Assembly: GCF_028554725.1 (NCBI RefSeq)
Contig: NC_071671.1
Coordinates: 23,125,501-23,189,500 of the forward strand
Reading direction: 5' to 3'
From: Zeugodacus cucurbitae
Lineage: Eukaryota > Arthropoda > Insecta > Diptera > Tephritidae
DNA: 64,000 nt
The notes below the pieces were generated by a model. It ran no database searches. It saw only the letters and a program-made list of their open reading frames with translations, and had not been told where the DNA came from. Positions 1 through 13,100 of the stretch are shown here, in pieces. A program made the translations under genes and the position numbers. Numbering within the stretch: the first letter of the stretch is position 1; each line of letters opens with the position of its first letter.

Positions 1-515
1 GAAAACTCCTAGTGTCGTCTCATCTGATGTTGACATCGTCCAAGCTTACGCACCGTAAAGCAGGACGGGAATGATAAGCGACTTGTAGAGCTTGATTTTG
101 GTTCGCGAGAGAGGACTTTACTGTTCAATTGCCTACTCAGTCCAAAGTAGCACCTGTTGGCAAGAGTTATTCTGCGCTGGATTTCGAGGCTGACATTGTT
201 CGTGTTGTTGATGCTGGTTCCCAGGTATACGAAATTATCTACGACCTCGAAGTTATGACTGTCAACAGTGACGTGGGAGCCAAGACGCGAATGCGCCGAC
301 TGTTTGCTTGATGACAGGAGATATTTCGTCTTGTCCTCATTCACCTCCAGACCCATTCGCTTCGCCTCCTTATCCATGCCTTGTCTGAAACCTCGTTTGG
401 TATCGAACGGCTCGGAGAGGTCCTTCCCAATCATGACGGAGCTTTTGGTGTTGCTCAACGTCAACTTACACAGCCGTATTAGTTTTGCGGGGATCGAAGT
501 ATTTACGACCCTATT
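1..515 (-). mobile_element. RTE-type non-LTR retrotransposon fragment, internally deleted
   Basis: The minus strand encodes reverse transcriptase residues RIPAKLIRLCKLTLSNT, then SEPFDTKRGFRQG, then jumps to MGLEVNEDKTKYLLSSSK and FVYLGTSINNTNNVSLEIQ. The RGFRQGD..YADD core found in family members is missing between FRQG and the Lys-rich stretch, so this copy has an internal deletion. The C-terminal region then loses its frame. The element runs off the low end of the window. It is the same family as the pieces near 17 kb and 27.5 kb, and resembles insect RTE-clade endonuclease-reverse transcriptases. It is non-functional. Confidence 0.8.
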
Positions 516-1734
516 ATATCCAGTCGATTTAGGTGGAATAGATGAATTGTCTAAGTAGTTAGGTAGGTAGAACTGAGGACCAACATATGAGAGACCTTTT
601 TGGAGGGTACTTCTTTGGATTGAACGGACGGTGAAAGAGAAAATCCTCTTCTACAAGCTAGACGTTGGGTTTGATGGTCTTGGTAATACGTACAATAATT
701 AAGGTGATAACAACAATTTGCTTTTCTCTAGTTTTGTTAGGGCACTTTGTACCAGTTTTAGCAATTTTGTGATAATACCGGAGAAGTTTAACGAATTGAA
801 ATTAGAAGTAACTTTGGTTCAACTTTAACTTCAACTGGAACACACCGACCTTAGGCGGAAAATATGAGCTTAAACGAAACTCGTAATCTTTGGTATTGGA
901 CTAGTAGACAACATTATGTATAGTGATTACTTATCGATACACATTTAGGAGCCCCATTTCAGAACCATCGCAACTATAATCCCTTCACATATTCATTATG
1001 TCCGCTCTGAACCACAATGTGGTCTTAATAAAAATGTACCATTCAAAAACTGTTTATTGGGCCAGTATAAGTTTTAATATTGACGTTGGGTCATATTGGT
1101 CCGATTGTTTCTTGAATATACATATATTACTATATCGCATTTAATGTTTGAACCAGTTTTATCAGCCATGCTTTTCACTTCACGTCAATTATAAACGATT
1201 AGAAGTGGGTGTAAAACCATTTAAAAAAAATCAAAAAATAATTGATTTTGTTGATATTTTATTTGCTCAATTTTCGCCCAACCGGCAATTATGGTAAATA
1301 TAGAAAAGCCATATTGTTCAAAGAAAAAAAAATATTTACATTCAAATTTATTCAATGCTATGAGAAAAAAAGTGTTTTCTGCAAATATTATTTGCAAATT
1401 TATGAAATTCGAAACTCAAAGAGTTTTTAGTTTGCCATAATAAATTATAGTAAACTACAAAATATGCGCTTTGGCAGAACTTTAGTGTTGGAAGCTGAAA
1501 GTGTATGTGTTTAGGTATGTTTATATTCCACCGTAATATACATACTCGTATATTATTGAAATGAACTTTGACTGCAAATGTTTACCATTTATTTTATTTT
1601 ATTTGTTAATATTTTTCAGTTTCGAAATGCATCAGCAAAATTAAAAACAATTTTTTTGTTGTTGTTTTATTATAAATAAAATATGTATGATTCGTATTTA
1701 TTTTGAAAACTTTTATGTTATTTTTGTTCGATTA
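516..1734. other. AT-rich DNA, nothing recognised
   Basis: No convincing ORF, inverted repeat or transposon end was found. The stretch is AT-rich and uninterrupted by simple repeats until the TTATG array. It lies 3' of the last visible exon of the CUB gene, so it is probably intron of that gene. Confidence 0.5.
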
Positions 1735-2003
1735 TGGTATGTTATGTTATCTCAAGTTTTACATATAAATTTACTTTGGAAATATTATTTTTTTTTTCAA
1801 TTGAGTTATGTAGGCTATGTTATGTAACGTTACGTTATGTTATGTTAAAATTATACATTTAAATATGTTAAGGTGATTTGTCTAATTTAGCTAAATTATG
1901 TGATGTTATGTTATGTTAATTTATGTTAATTTATGTTATGTTATGTTATGTTATGTTATGTTATGTTTTGTAAAGTTATGTTATGTTATGTTATGTTATT
2001 TTA
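1735..2003. repeat. Imperfect (TTATG)n pentanucleotide array
   Basis: Repeats of TTATG/ATGTT are visible from about 1735, dense from 1905 to 2000 with a run of about seven near-perfect units, and interrupted by variants such as TTAATTTATG and AACGTTACG. It is a decayed microsatellite-like array. Confidence 0.9.
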
Positions 2004-4632
2004 GGCTATATGCATGTTATTATATTTTTCCAAATTTTTAATAATATTTCTTTTCCAGACTCACGAGACGAAGTCAACTAACTTTCACCAGCCAGTAAAT
2101 GCAAACAAATAAATTTCTATGTAAATCTGCGGAACTTTTACATCACACACACACAAGAGTATACATACTGCAGCTGCATGGCACATGTGCTGCATTAGAA
2201 AAACAACTTTTTTAATATTTTGCAAATGACTGGCGAATTTTTGCATTTTTTGTTTGCTGCCAAAGGCAGCTTCATGCTTACCTTACTGCTGCCATTTATG
2301 TATATGTTATTTGCATTTTTGTTGTTTTTTTCGTTTTGTTTTCGATAAGCGCGCGCATAGCAATCCACTTTTCGCGTTTGGTGCATATTGCTCGGGAGCA
2401 GTGCGAATTATGCGAATTTCGAGCGAAACTTTTGCTGCGATTTTATATGCTGTCGATAACAACAGCAACAACAGCAACAGTGGGAATTGCTTAAAGCAGA
2501 CCATGCAAGAGTTTTCTCCGCCACTTATGAGTCCAACTCCAGTCGCTGCTATTAACTCGCGCTCTCTACCTCCGACTCTTTCTCTCTCTCTCTGTCACTT
2601 TTGGTAACAAAATAAACAAAGTTTCCATCCGCCATTTATTATCAATGAGTTATATTACTATATCATGATATGACCGAAAGTATAATAAAACTTTTATGCT
2701 GCCATTTCGCATCTCATTATGACTCTATCGATACGCAGATACTTGTGCGAAAGTTTTCGCGCGCCTTCCTCTATGCTACACACACACACTCTCTTTACCC
2801 ACACAGTCACACATTCATACAATCCATGACTGCTTGAATTGAGCCGTTCGAACTTCTGTCTTATTTTTTTGCAACTGCGAATTTCTGCATTACACAACCA
2901 AGCAAATGTAGCATACTTTTTGGCGTTGCACACTGCGCGCCTGCAACAATTGCAATTATCATACACACTCACACACACATAGACAACTGTACTTTTGTTG
3001 TTTGCTGGCACCGATTTCGTGTGAATTATTATCGAGTTTTTGGCAGCGAAATCAATGGCATGCGAATGCCATCCTCATTTGCATTCATGTGTGTGTGCGC
3101 GTAAATGCGAAAATTTGCATTTGCGCCTGTATGTATGCTACGAAATAATGCATGTGAATACAGCAAGTGATTACAGAAACGCTTAAACTAATGAAGAGTT
3201 GGAGGAAAAGTTTCGGCAGCGTAAACGAAAAAACTATGATTTCATAATGAAATGGCTGATAAGCTGGAGAATAATGCGAGAAATGCGTATCAATTTGCGT
3301 CAGGTAGTTGGAAGAGGTAATTATAGAGATATTCCTTAAGAGAAAAATAAATAAAGTAGTAATTTTTTAGAGAATATGACATCATATTCTCATATCAGAG
3401 AGTTCCAAATCATTTGAATTCAGTAACATTTAAAAGATACAGATATGACCGCTTCTTTAAACCCTTTAAAACAGTACACAACTTCGTTTGAAGCATGGGA
3501 GACTTGATTTTTAGTTGAAGTTTGGAATTGAGCAGAAGATTCTCATTCCATGAGACTTTTAAATTACTGACTAATTTGCGGTAATTGGCTTGGGTACATA
3601 TAAGATTACATATATAAGTGTTATATCAACACATTACCTTAATTACTCCATTTTATAATTCGAATTTCCAATTCATTAGCGATAAAGTATTTTTATTAAA
3701 AATTATTGTCATTGCTGACTTTCCAGCACTTTTTCTTTATTTCCATACCTACAATTAAATGTTATTTTAATATATTTTTCAAAATTTTATTGCGTATATA
3801 TACATTTTATTAACCTTTCAACCTAATCGGGTAATTAGGGTGCCTCAATTACGCGGTTAATACTCTTGAAGACACAAAAGAAAGCAAACAGACGCTAAGC
3901 AAGAGTACAATAATGAGTAAAAAATTGGAAGAAGAATGAAATAAGTGGCGTAATGAGTAAGCCTCGCAACCACAAAGCAGAGAAGACATTGAAAAATTTG
4001 CCAGGAAAATAGTAAGAAAAATAAAAATATATATTTAAAAATAAAGAAAAATGTATATGTCTACAAACATATAACAAAGGCAATTATATTTGTTGTTATT
4101 TCTTATTTTTTATGCACCATACAAGAAAATATTATTTATTTGTCATGAATGTCATGAAAGCCAATTCTTCAAAGCATTACGAGCATCATTATGCAGGCTC
4201 ATTAGTCAACATTATAATGGCTGAGTGTGTATTTGAGAGGTCGCGGTGAAGGTAGAGTTATAATAGTAGCATGGTGTATGTATTTTTATAATAATTTAGG
4301 GCTTTTGTAGCTGCGTACAATTTGCAGAAAGCTTTGAAAAGGTAATTTGGTAGTGATTTTTTAGATTTTTTTTTTAGAAAAAAGTCAGGTAAGTTGAGGT
4401 TAGGCGCATTTATAAACAAATTTGAGCCAAATATAATAGAAGAAAATTTTATTGTTCGAACTTTTATATGTATATGTACATATATAAGAATTTATATAAA
4501 GCCTTTTAACTCATTAATTAGTTCAATATATATTTTATAATATTTTTCGTTTATAGCCTAACAATGATTGTAGTTCTCAACCACTTTATGATTTTTTTTA
4601 TCTAGCAAGAAATTTATTTTTATTATTTGGAT
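2004..4632. other. Non-coding DNA with short CA/TG and CT tracts
   Basis: No supported gene. Short (CA)n and (CT)n runs occur near 2145, 2583, 2780 and 2965. Short open frames here are low-complexity or frame shadows. A TTAGGCGCA motif occurs near 4400. Probably intron of the CUB gene. Confidence 0.5.
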
Positions 4633-4740
4633 ATATATATAAACCTATATCTAACTCGTTTAGTTTTATGACTTACAAGCAACCGTTATGTGAACAAAAC
4701 TACAATACTCTCTTAGCAACTTTTGTTGCGAGAGTATAAA
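4633..4740 (-). mobile_element. Helentron-like (HINE) terminal fragment
   Basis: About 108 bp match the 5' end of the complete repeats near 28.6 and 61.1 kb in reverse orientation. It keeps the TTGCGAGAGTATAAA end, the GAGAG..GCAAC hairpin and the CAACCGTTATGTGAACAAAAC block. The rest of the element is absent. Confidence 0.8.
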
Positions 4741-6960
4741 AATGAATTGCAAAAAGTCGAGAACGGCCAAACCGATCTTGCTAATTTTAGTCTTGAAATA
4801 TTCGTGGAAGGTTAGGAAAGGTTTAGAAAGTAAGTAAATATGGAAAAATTGCGAGGAAGATAATAATAAGATAATTTTATTTGAATTGACAACAAAAATA
4901 TAAAAAAGGAAAACTAAAAATAATAATATTTTAAAAGTTATCATTGCTGCTTTGTTAAAATATTATTGTAAAACACAGAGGTCGATGATCTCAATGAATC
5001 AATTTAGAATTTCGTTCCAGGAGGGTTGATACAGCAACAAACCAGGATGACGTAGTCGTTATCCCACTGCTTATTTAAAATTGCCTGCACTATCACCACT
5101 CACTTTGCAATTACAAGTAGTGTGAGTTGTCATCATTCTGCGTAACATAAATCAACCTCGACTATGCAATTACAGAAGACTGGCTGTGAAGAAGGTAATC
5201 AATATCGTCACCGAAGCCAAGATTGAGCCAACTTTGCAATTTGCTCATTTGTTACATACTTCAATAAACGATTAAAACAATTCAAACAAGTTTAACAAAT
5301 TGTGATAATTTACGCTTAATACAGATCTACAATATTGTATAACAATCACTTTCAAATTTACCGGCTGTAACGTTTTCCTCTTTATGCGTAAGAATTTTTT
5401 CTCTGTATTTTCTCTGTATTGAAAAATTTACAAATTTAATGTATACCTTAGCCACAAAAACGTGTGGTCGGGTGTGCTAGTTTTATATATAAAAGCATTT
5501 TTATCAAACTTTTTTTAATTTATGCCTGTATTAGCGCACATTGTGTACTCGCCACATCTTTCTTTAGCTGTCAAATTGGCTTTGTCAGCGTGCCAAATGC
5601 CAAATGCAAGCGTCAGCAGGCAGTTTGTTCGCTTTATACATGGCTATATTATTACATATATACAAATATAGTTGCTATATAAAGTATACACACTCACTCA
5701 CTCTCCTTCTCCCTTTCTCTACCACTAATGTTTTTCTCTTTTGCTACAATCGCTGCCAACTGCCGCTCTTGTGCCGTCTGCCGACTGCAATTGCGCTCAG
5801 CCAAAAACGTGCCAAAATGACAAATTACCGCGTGTTAACTTTACGTTAATTTTGGCGTCTATCAATGCAGGCTGGTCGACGCACATACATATACACACAC
5901 GTGCATGCATTGCCCACAAATGCATTGAAATGTCGCTCATACGCCGTGACAGCTGGCATTGTTACATTTCATTCGCGTATCATTCACGCCATTAGCCCGC
6001 ATTCATTTGGTGTTAGCTGCAGCGGTGCGTTGGAAGTGTTGCCGCATTGGCAGTGTGTGCTAGTGACAGCCTAAGAGCCCCTAAAAGTAGTCTATAGGCT
6101 GGGCATACAAAAGCTTCTAAGCGCTAACGCACACATTTGTTTTTGGGAGAGTGTATGCAGTCAGCAGTTGCAACAGTTCATTTGGTTTGAGAGTTTTACT
6201 TGTATTCGTTGTTGTTGCTGCTGGTGTATGTGTCACAGCGATGATTTACTGCCGTTAGATTTGGTCACCAACACATGCATGGTTTTTTGTTGTTTATTTT
6301 TGAAAGCTGTAAAAAAAATATTTTAGGTGGATTTTGAAATCCTAAAAAAACAACAAAGATTTTTGACAAATGGTGACAGTTTGAGCGTGTGCTTTTTTCG
6401 AATTATTTCGTGTTCCATTTTTTACGGTGTTTTGAACAGCAAATATTTTGTTGCTATGTGCTTTGATTACCTTGGGTTACTGTAACTGGTCCCGTTCTGA
6501 TGAAATTGCTTGGAATATGATGTGGAATTCCATGCAAAAGTGGACACAAAAAAACTAAGTTTTCGAGAGTTTTAGAGACTAGTTCTGAGATTGAAAAACA
6601 ATTTTAAAGCTTGGCCTAGTCGCTTTTTCAAGAGCGGAGTGGATGGACTAGTTTGGAGTAATGGAACTTAAACTTAAAATATATTATCATAAAATTTGAG
6701 ATTGTAGAGCGAATAGTGCGTTATGACTTCAGTACTAGATTTGGGCTACTTTAGAACCAGTTTGGAGCTTGAATGATTCTTTATAATATATAATATAACA
6801 TTTTGTTATATAGCATTCTGTAAACTTGTAGTTCCCTTTTGCATAAAAGTATTGTAAAACTAAAGAAGATATACTAAACTCCTCCTGCGTTCTCTAATAT
6901 CGCTTTACTTTCGCTCAATTTATTTAAAATAAATAATTTCAACAAACTATTTCCACTTAC
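4741..6960. other. Intronic DNA downstream of exon 5
   Basis: No exon could be found to continue the CUB gene. There are low-complexity TG and CT stretches around 5690-5730 and 5880-5910. No transposon signature was seen. Confidence 0.45.
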
Positions 6961-7134
6961 CGCTGTCCATCCACTGCGAACTGTTCATTCTGCAAGTACA
7001 ATTTAATGTATGGCTGACGCGTATGCAATTTATAACGACAATTTAATGCGCGCGGATATAGGCCGGGATATGCGGGCGATTGCACATAACACGTTTGCAA
7101 GCGGCAATCGCGATACTCGCGCTCACAGTAGGAG
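6961..7134 (-). CDS. CUB gene exon 5: start of a second CUB-like domain
   Basis: The acceptor follows a long pyrimidine tract (CTCTCTCTTTTGCAG|CTCC) and the donor is CAGCG|GTAAGTGG; phase 2 at both ends. It encodes about 58 residues. Four closely spaced cysteines lie in SYCEREYRDCRLQTC and LNCRY. SPAYPGLYPRALNC matches the SPxYPxxYP...C signature at the start of CUB domains, and YIKLYLQNEQFAVDG fits the next strands. Because the donor is good and no stop appears, at least one more exon must lie downstream. I did not find it in 1-6960, so it is probably outside the window. Confidence 0.9.
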
Positions 7135-10100
7135 CTGCAAAAGAGAGAGAGAGAAAAAAGAGTGGAGTTAAATATATTTACATACCTATATAAGCCAAAA
7201 AATGTTAAAGTAAATGAGGCGTTAGAGGAAAAGGTAAAAAACTTTTCTCAAAATTCACTCAACTTGAATAAGAGGAAAAGGCAAATTAAAAGAAAAGAAT
7301 AAAGAATGCGCCTAAAAGGTGTACACGCAGTAAAAGGCGGAGGTAAAAAGCCTGCGTTGGCGACGCGAAATGATTTAAAGCGCGCGAGATAATGCGAAAA
7401 TGGTATGCGTGGCGGCGCATGGCACAAAAAAGAAGGCGATAACTTCGGATAAAGTGATTAAGGTAAGCTGAAAAGTGTTGCATACATTTAGGCGTATGAA
7501 CGTTTTCTTCAATTTTTCTTTCGCTTTGTTTTTTTCTTACACTTTAGCTGTTGCAAAAGGAACATGAGCAAGCAATTTCGCTTGAAAGCGCATAATTTGT
7601 TGGAAACTTTTCGGTAAACACTTTTAACAAAAGATTTTGATGGCGGCGCAAAAAAATTGTGAAATTCATAAATAATATGTAGAGTACTTGCAGGAGGCTT
7701 GGAAGTGGAGGAGGGTAAATATGTATACAATTTTAGAATATTTACTTTTATAAATTTTATTATATATTTTTGGAAGCTTTTATAGCAGGAAAAAGTTTTC
7801 AAATTATTAAAATCAAGATTTATTAGAAGAAGATGTGAAATATCCGATAACTTTTTGACAATGGACTGAAAATATATTTTATCAAAAATTAAAAATATTT
7901 CATTTCTCGAAAAATATATAAATACCAAAAGCTAGCTCATTCAGTACAACTGAATTAATTCCATAAAAACAATTATATACCCATGTTTGGTTGTATGCAA
8001 ACATGCATATCTGCTTTATTTCCTCACAATAATGTACACATCATTTCGAAGATTTCATTTCAATCAGAAAATTTTAGAAAAATATTGAATTTCTTTTAAA
8101 ATAAAATAAAATATTGAATTTTAGCAATTAAGTAACACTATGTGTGACCTTTGACATTTTACTGAATATGTATGAGATATCTTAGACTTTTTAAATTATT
8201 TCAATTTCGTATGCATGGGACAAAACAATTAAAAACATATTTTGCGATTTCTGACAAATACTAGATGCAAGAATAGGGAAGCATTAAATTGGTTCGTTTT
8301 TGATACTGAATTTTTAAAAATAGTTTTTCATGTTTCATATTTTTATAACTGCTTCCAAAAATTAAAAAAATGGCAGAATAAGATTAAAAATAAATAAAAA
8401 TTTAAATGGCGGAATAATATTCAGCACACTAAAAATATTTGTAAAAAGTTGTCAAATAAGAAAATATAATAATGTGCACAAAATGTATAGCAAACATTAC
8501 GGTGTGACGATCCTATTTTTTAATATTTTGTAAAAGTCATTTGCCTGAACATCAGGAAATAAAACAGTTAGCGCACATTTATTACATATTTTTAATGCAT
8601 TAGGGTGCAGTTATTAAAAAAAAATTGAAATACTAACTACAGTAATATTTACGGCTCATTATGCCAGATTACGTTAGGGTGGTTCATATATTTTTTAGAT
8701 TTCAATTAAATTTAAAATCTACATTTTAAGAAATGCTTCTCAAATTTTTTTGTTTTTTTTTTTCTTTTTTTACAATTGTACCTAGTATAAAATGAATAAA
8801 TACTAACATAATTCAATTCTATTGACTTAAAAATAGATAATAATTAAAAGCTAAATGTTAGAGTAATTCATTTGCTGCAACAGTTGCCTTTCTAAGTCTG
8901 AAGGCCTCTTACGTTTCAGTCGGTTTTCTCGTTCAGCAGTACCGATGAGTCTGGATGCCTCTTCATTTACTTGCTGTACAAGCCTCATTTCGTGAGTTTT
9001 TGCAAGTTTGGTTATTTCGTTTACTAATGAATTCACACTAAGATCACGGTGAAGGCCAGCAAATCTAACATACCAAGGATCATTAACTATACTTCTTAGT
9101 ACCTTATTTTGGAAACGCTAAATGCAGGCAATACAGTTTTGACTTGAGCAACCCCATAGTTGAGCTCCATAGGCCCAAATTAGCTTTAGTACTTGATTAT
9201 ATATAAACAGCTTATTTGCGATTGAAAGCGTGGATCTCCTACCGACCAGATGGTAAAACTTAGCAAATTTTAAATCAAGCTCGCACCTTTTTTTCTTGAC
9301 ATGCTCTTTCCAGCGAAGCTTTGCATCTAGGGTGATTCTTAGGTACTAAGCATTATTGTGAAGTGGTATAGGAGTACCATTTATATAAATGAAATGGTAT
9401 GATGTTTTTTTAAGTAAAGTCTTCGTGCATTGAGTTGGAATCGTTTAATTTAATGCGCCACTTAGAAGTCCATTTAGTAATTGCTTGACTGTTTTTTGCA
9501 CTCGAAGGTTAGATACTGAGGTTGACTCTCCTGCTGCTAACAGGGCTGTGTCATCCGCAAATGTCGCTGTCACATAACTTGATTAAATAGGGATATCACT
9601 TGTAAAAAGCAAGTAGAGCATTGGTCCCAACACGCTTCCCTGGGGAACACCCGCTTCTATGCGTCATCTTGTTTTATGCGAAAGTATCTGTCTTTTAGGT
9701 AGGAAGCAATTATTTCGCAATATTGTTTGGCTAACATGCATTTCAGTTTCAGCAGTAGACCCGAATGCCAAACTCTATCAAAAGCCTGATACACGTCTAA
9801 GAAGGCCGCAGAACAAACGTTCTTTTTATCCATAGCATTTTCAACGAAATTAACGATTCGGTGTACCTGGTCAATTGTTGAATGATGATCACGAAAGCCG
9901 AACTGATGTACTGGTATAAGGTGTTTTCGATTTATTATTGATTTGAGCCGCTTTATGAGAACATACTCGAAGACTTTCGATAGAGCTGGCAGCAGCGATA
10001 CTTGCCTGTAAGATGTAACATCAATATGATACCTAAGCCGGGAAAACCTCCCGGCTTAGGTATCATATTAACTTCAGATGCTGTTTACAATGTTTACAAT

Positions 10101-13100
10101 TTTTTTATACAATTCTTTGGTAGATTGCGTAATATCTCTCCGGTTATTAATTCAAACCCAGGAGCTTTTTTGAGCCTTGCGTTCCTGATAAGACTTTTAA
10201 TTTCTTTACAAGAAACTGGAGAAATGCTGACGAGTGGATCCAACCAACTATTTTCACAGTTTAGCTCATCTCCATCGTTAGGTGGAAATGTGTTTCTCAA
10301 ATGATTTGCAAATACTGCAGCCTTTTGTGCATCCGTTTTGGCCCATTCAGTTTCGTTTAATTTTATTGGTGTGACATATTTTATTTGTTTATTAATATTC
10401 CTTGCAGCTTTTCAGAGCGAATAATCGGTAGTTTTATCAACAGTGAGTTTGGACAAATACGTTTTGAAGGAATAGTTTTTAAACTGTCTAATTTTGTTCT
10501 ATACATCTATTAAGCTCTGTTTTGAGAGCAGCCGACCTAGTTTGCTGCCATCTTCGTCGAAGTTTGCGTTTTTTATGGATACCATCTAAGATGTATTTTG
10601 GGAATTTGTTTCCACTTAGATTCATGCGATTATTCATTTTGAATTACTTTTGTGAAAGATTAAACTTCACAGTCTAAGTCGGCATCTGTCGATATGCACT
10701 TCAGCTTAAAATCGACTTTATTCAGTATAGTCTTAAATTTATACCAATTAGTATGTTTATTAGATAAAGAGCACGTGCAGGACGAAATTACTGGTTTTTC
10801 ACATAAAGTTAGTAACACTGGTGAATGATCAGAGCTTAAATCTGAGCTATCTTCAATACGTAAATTGATTTTCGATACTTTGTTGATGACAAAAAAGTCA
10901 AGTAGATCTGGTAATTTCCTACTATCTGCGGGTCAATAAGTGGGTCTCCCTGTCGAGATGACATTGCATCCAATAACTTGTATAGCTTTCAGTAGTTCTC
11001 GACCTTTGGTTGCTTCTCAAAAAACAAAAGAAATCCAAAAAACCATTAGTTGCAGCTACAGATATTTACATTAGGGTGGTATTATATAGATTGTTGTTTT
11101 ATTTTAAGTAAGGGTTTTTATATATATACGACAACCTTTGAAGTGTTATTGTTTTTAAGTCTGAGTATAAAACTCACTAAAATAAAACAAAAATATTAAG
11201 GAATATCAAAATAACTATACTACGAGCTTTTCAGTCCCACCTTAATGTGCTACATCTACCAATTTAAATGAATGTTTACCCTTCACTGAAAAATTGAGAT
11301 AAAATACGATAAATTTGAAATAGAAATACGTTTCCGAAAAAAAATAAATTTTATGAAATCCATCAGGAAAATCACTCTGTACAAAAACAAAAAAAAAATT
11401 ACTAAAAAAATAAGTAAAAAAATTCTAATAAATAATAAAATATTTTTCAATTATTGTCAGCCACACGAAGCTAGAAAATGAAGTCATATTCATAATCCTT
11501 TGCCGTCAACACACACATGCACCATCTATCATATTTTTCTACTTTTTACGACTTCTATTAGTTTTCTTTTGTTGTCAGAAATTGTCGGAAAAGTAGTGAT
11601 TAGTTTGTGAATACAAAATTTATGTATTGCCTGCAGCAGAGTACAGAGTAAAGTAAACATATTTAATATCCTTTATTATGCCATTGTAAGGAGGCCTACA
11701 TATACACGCACAGGGAAATAACTTTATATCTCTGAATGTGTGTGTGTGTTTGTGTATTAGCAGTCGCATTTAAGCTGCCAATAGCTGTGTCTGCCTTACT
11801 GTGGAAATGATTTCTTTCTTTGCTCAAAGCAATCATTGGAAATGAGCGAGATGAGTTTGAGTTTGCCGTTGTATTGACGCAGAAAATCGATATTAATATT
11901 AAGATAAGTATAAACTGATCGAAAGCAAATTCATTGTTGCTTATCAACTCAATTGGTAATTGAATTTTATTTGAATTGCCGCAGAGATATAAATATATTT
12001 ATATAACAAGGATTGAATGCAAAGTTTGATTAGTTTGAATACAATCAAGTGCGCTAAGGACAAGCTGAGAAATGTTTGTAAGTATATATGTATGTGTGTG
12101 TATTTTTATGTGTTAGCTCTTTAGTTGAGGCGGAATTGTAAAATGATTATTGATGAATATACTGGTTAGGCAATGGAAGTAAGTAGAGAGACATATTGAA
12201 GTATGATGGAGAAGGGAAAAATAATACAGTTGTTGAGAAAATATAATCTTTAAACTTAAAATACTTTATGAAGATGATTCTTAAATATAATTTTGTATGG
12301 AGAAAATCTAAAAAAAAATTAAATTTATTTCTAATGCATCATCCTACCAATCTGTCTCAAATTAGCACGAAAAGCTACTTAAGAGTCTTGGAAAACTTCT
12401 TAAAATTATCAACAGATAAATCTTGGCTATAATTAGACTCAAATCTGACTCCATGTCTTCCCTATCCAACTTTAACTACAGTGGAAAGAGTGAGAGTATA
12501 AGTTCAATTTCATCTATCATTGAGTTCAGTAGTAGATTCAGTAAAGAAAAATAGATTACCAGCGAAGCAAAAAGGACTCGTGTCCACTCTTTTGATAAAA
12601 AACTTTCGTTAGTTCGTATAACTCAAAGTTATCAATCTAAAAACTTTTTATGATCTATGATGCTGCAAGAAGAGAAGTAAAGTTTTCCCTCGGAGAGTAA
12701 AAATTATTCAATCCAACATTCTTCCTGAAATGAAAATTCTTCAGATTTTTTGGGCCGCCATCATTTTAAATCCACAATTCATGGAGTTTTTTATATTTTA
12801 TTCACACTAAACAGGATCATAGTTTATTATATATTAAGGCAACAAAGGTGGTCATTGTCATTGTCAAATCGAAATTAAATTTTTACCTGAAAATTACTCA
12901 AAGGATGAATGCTTTCAAGATATTTTTCTAACATAAATCTTTAATTGAACTACAAATCTAGCCTACAGTTGTTTCATATTTTACAACTGTATATGAGATG
13001 ATTATAGATCTCATATAAAATATTTTTACAACTATTCCAGTATATTTTTGAAACACATAACCTTTTCCGCATTCTTGAAACAGGTAACCTATCGCTTAGA

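Larger units (their letters stand above)
8745..11010 (-). mobile_element. Jockey-type non-LTR retrotransposon, 5'-truncated
   Basis: The copy is bounded by an 11-bp target-site duplication, TGCTTCTCAAA, at 8734-8744 and 11011-11021. The 3' end on the minus strand is an A-rich tail (8745-8776). About 2.27 kb remain: the C-terminal part of an endonuclease domain and most of a reverse transcriptase, with no gag-like ORF. The truncated 5' end, A-tail and duplication are the usual footprint of target-primed insertion. It lies in intron 4 of the CUB gene, in the same orientation. Confidence 0.9.
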
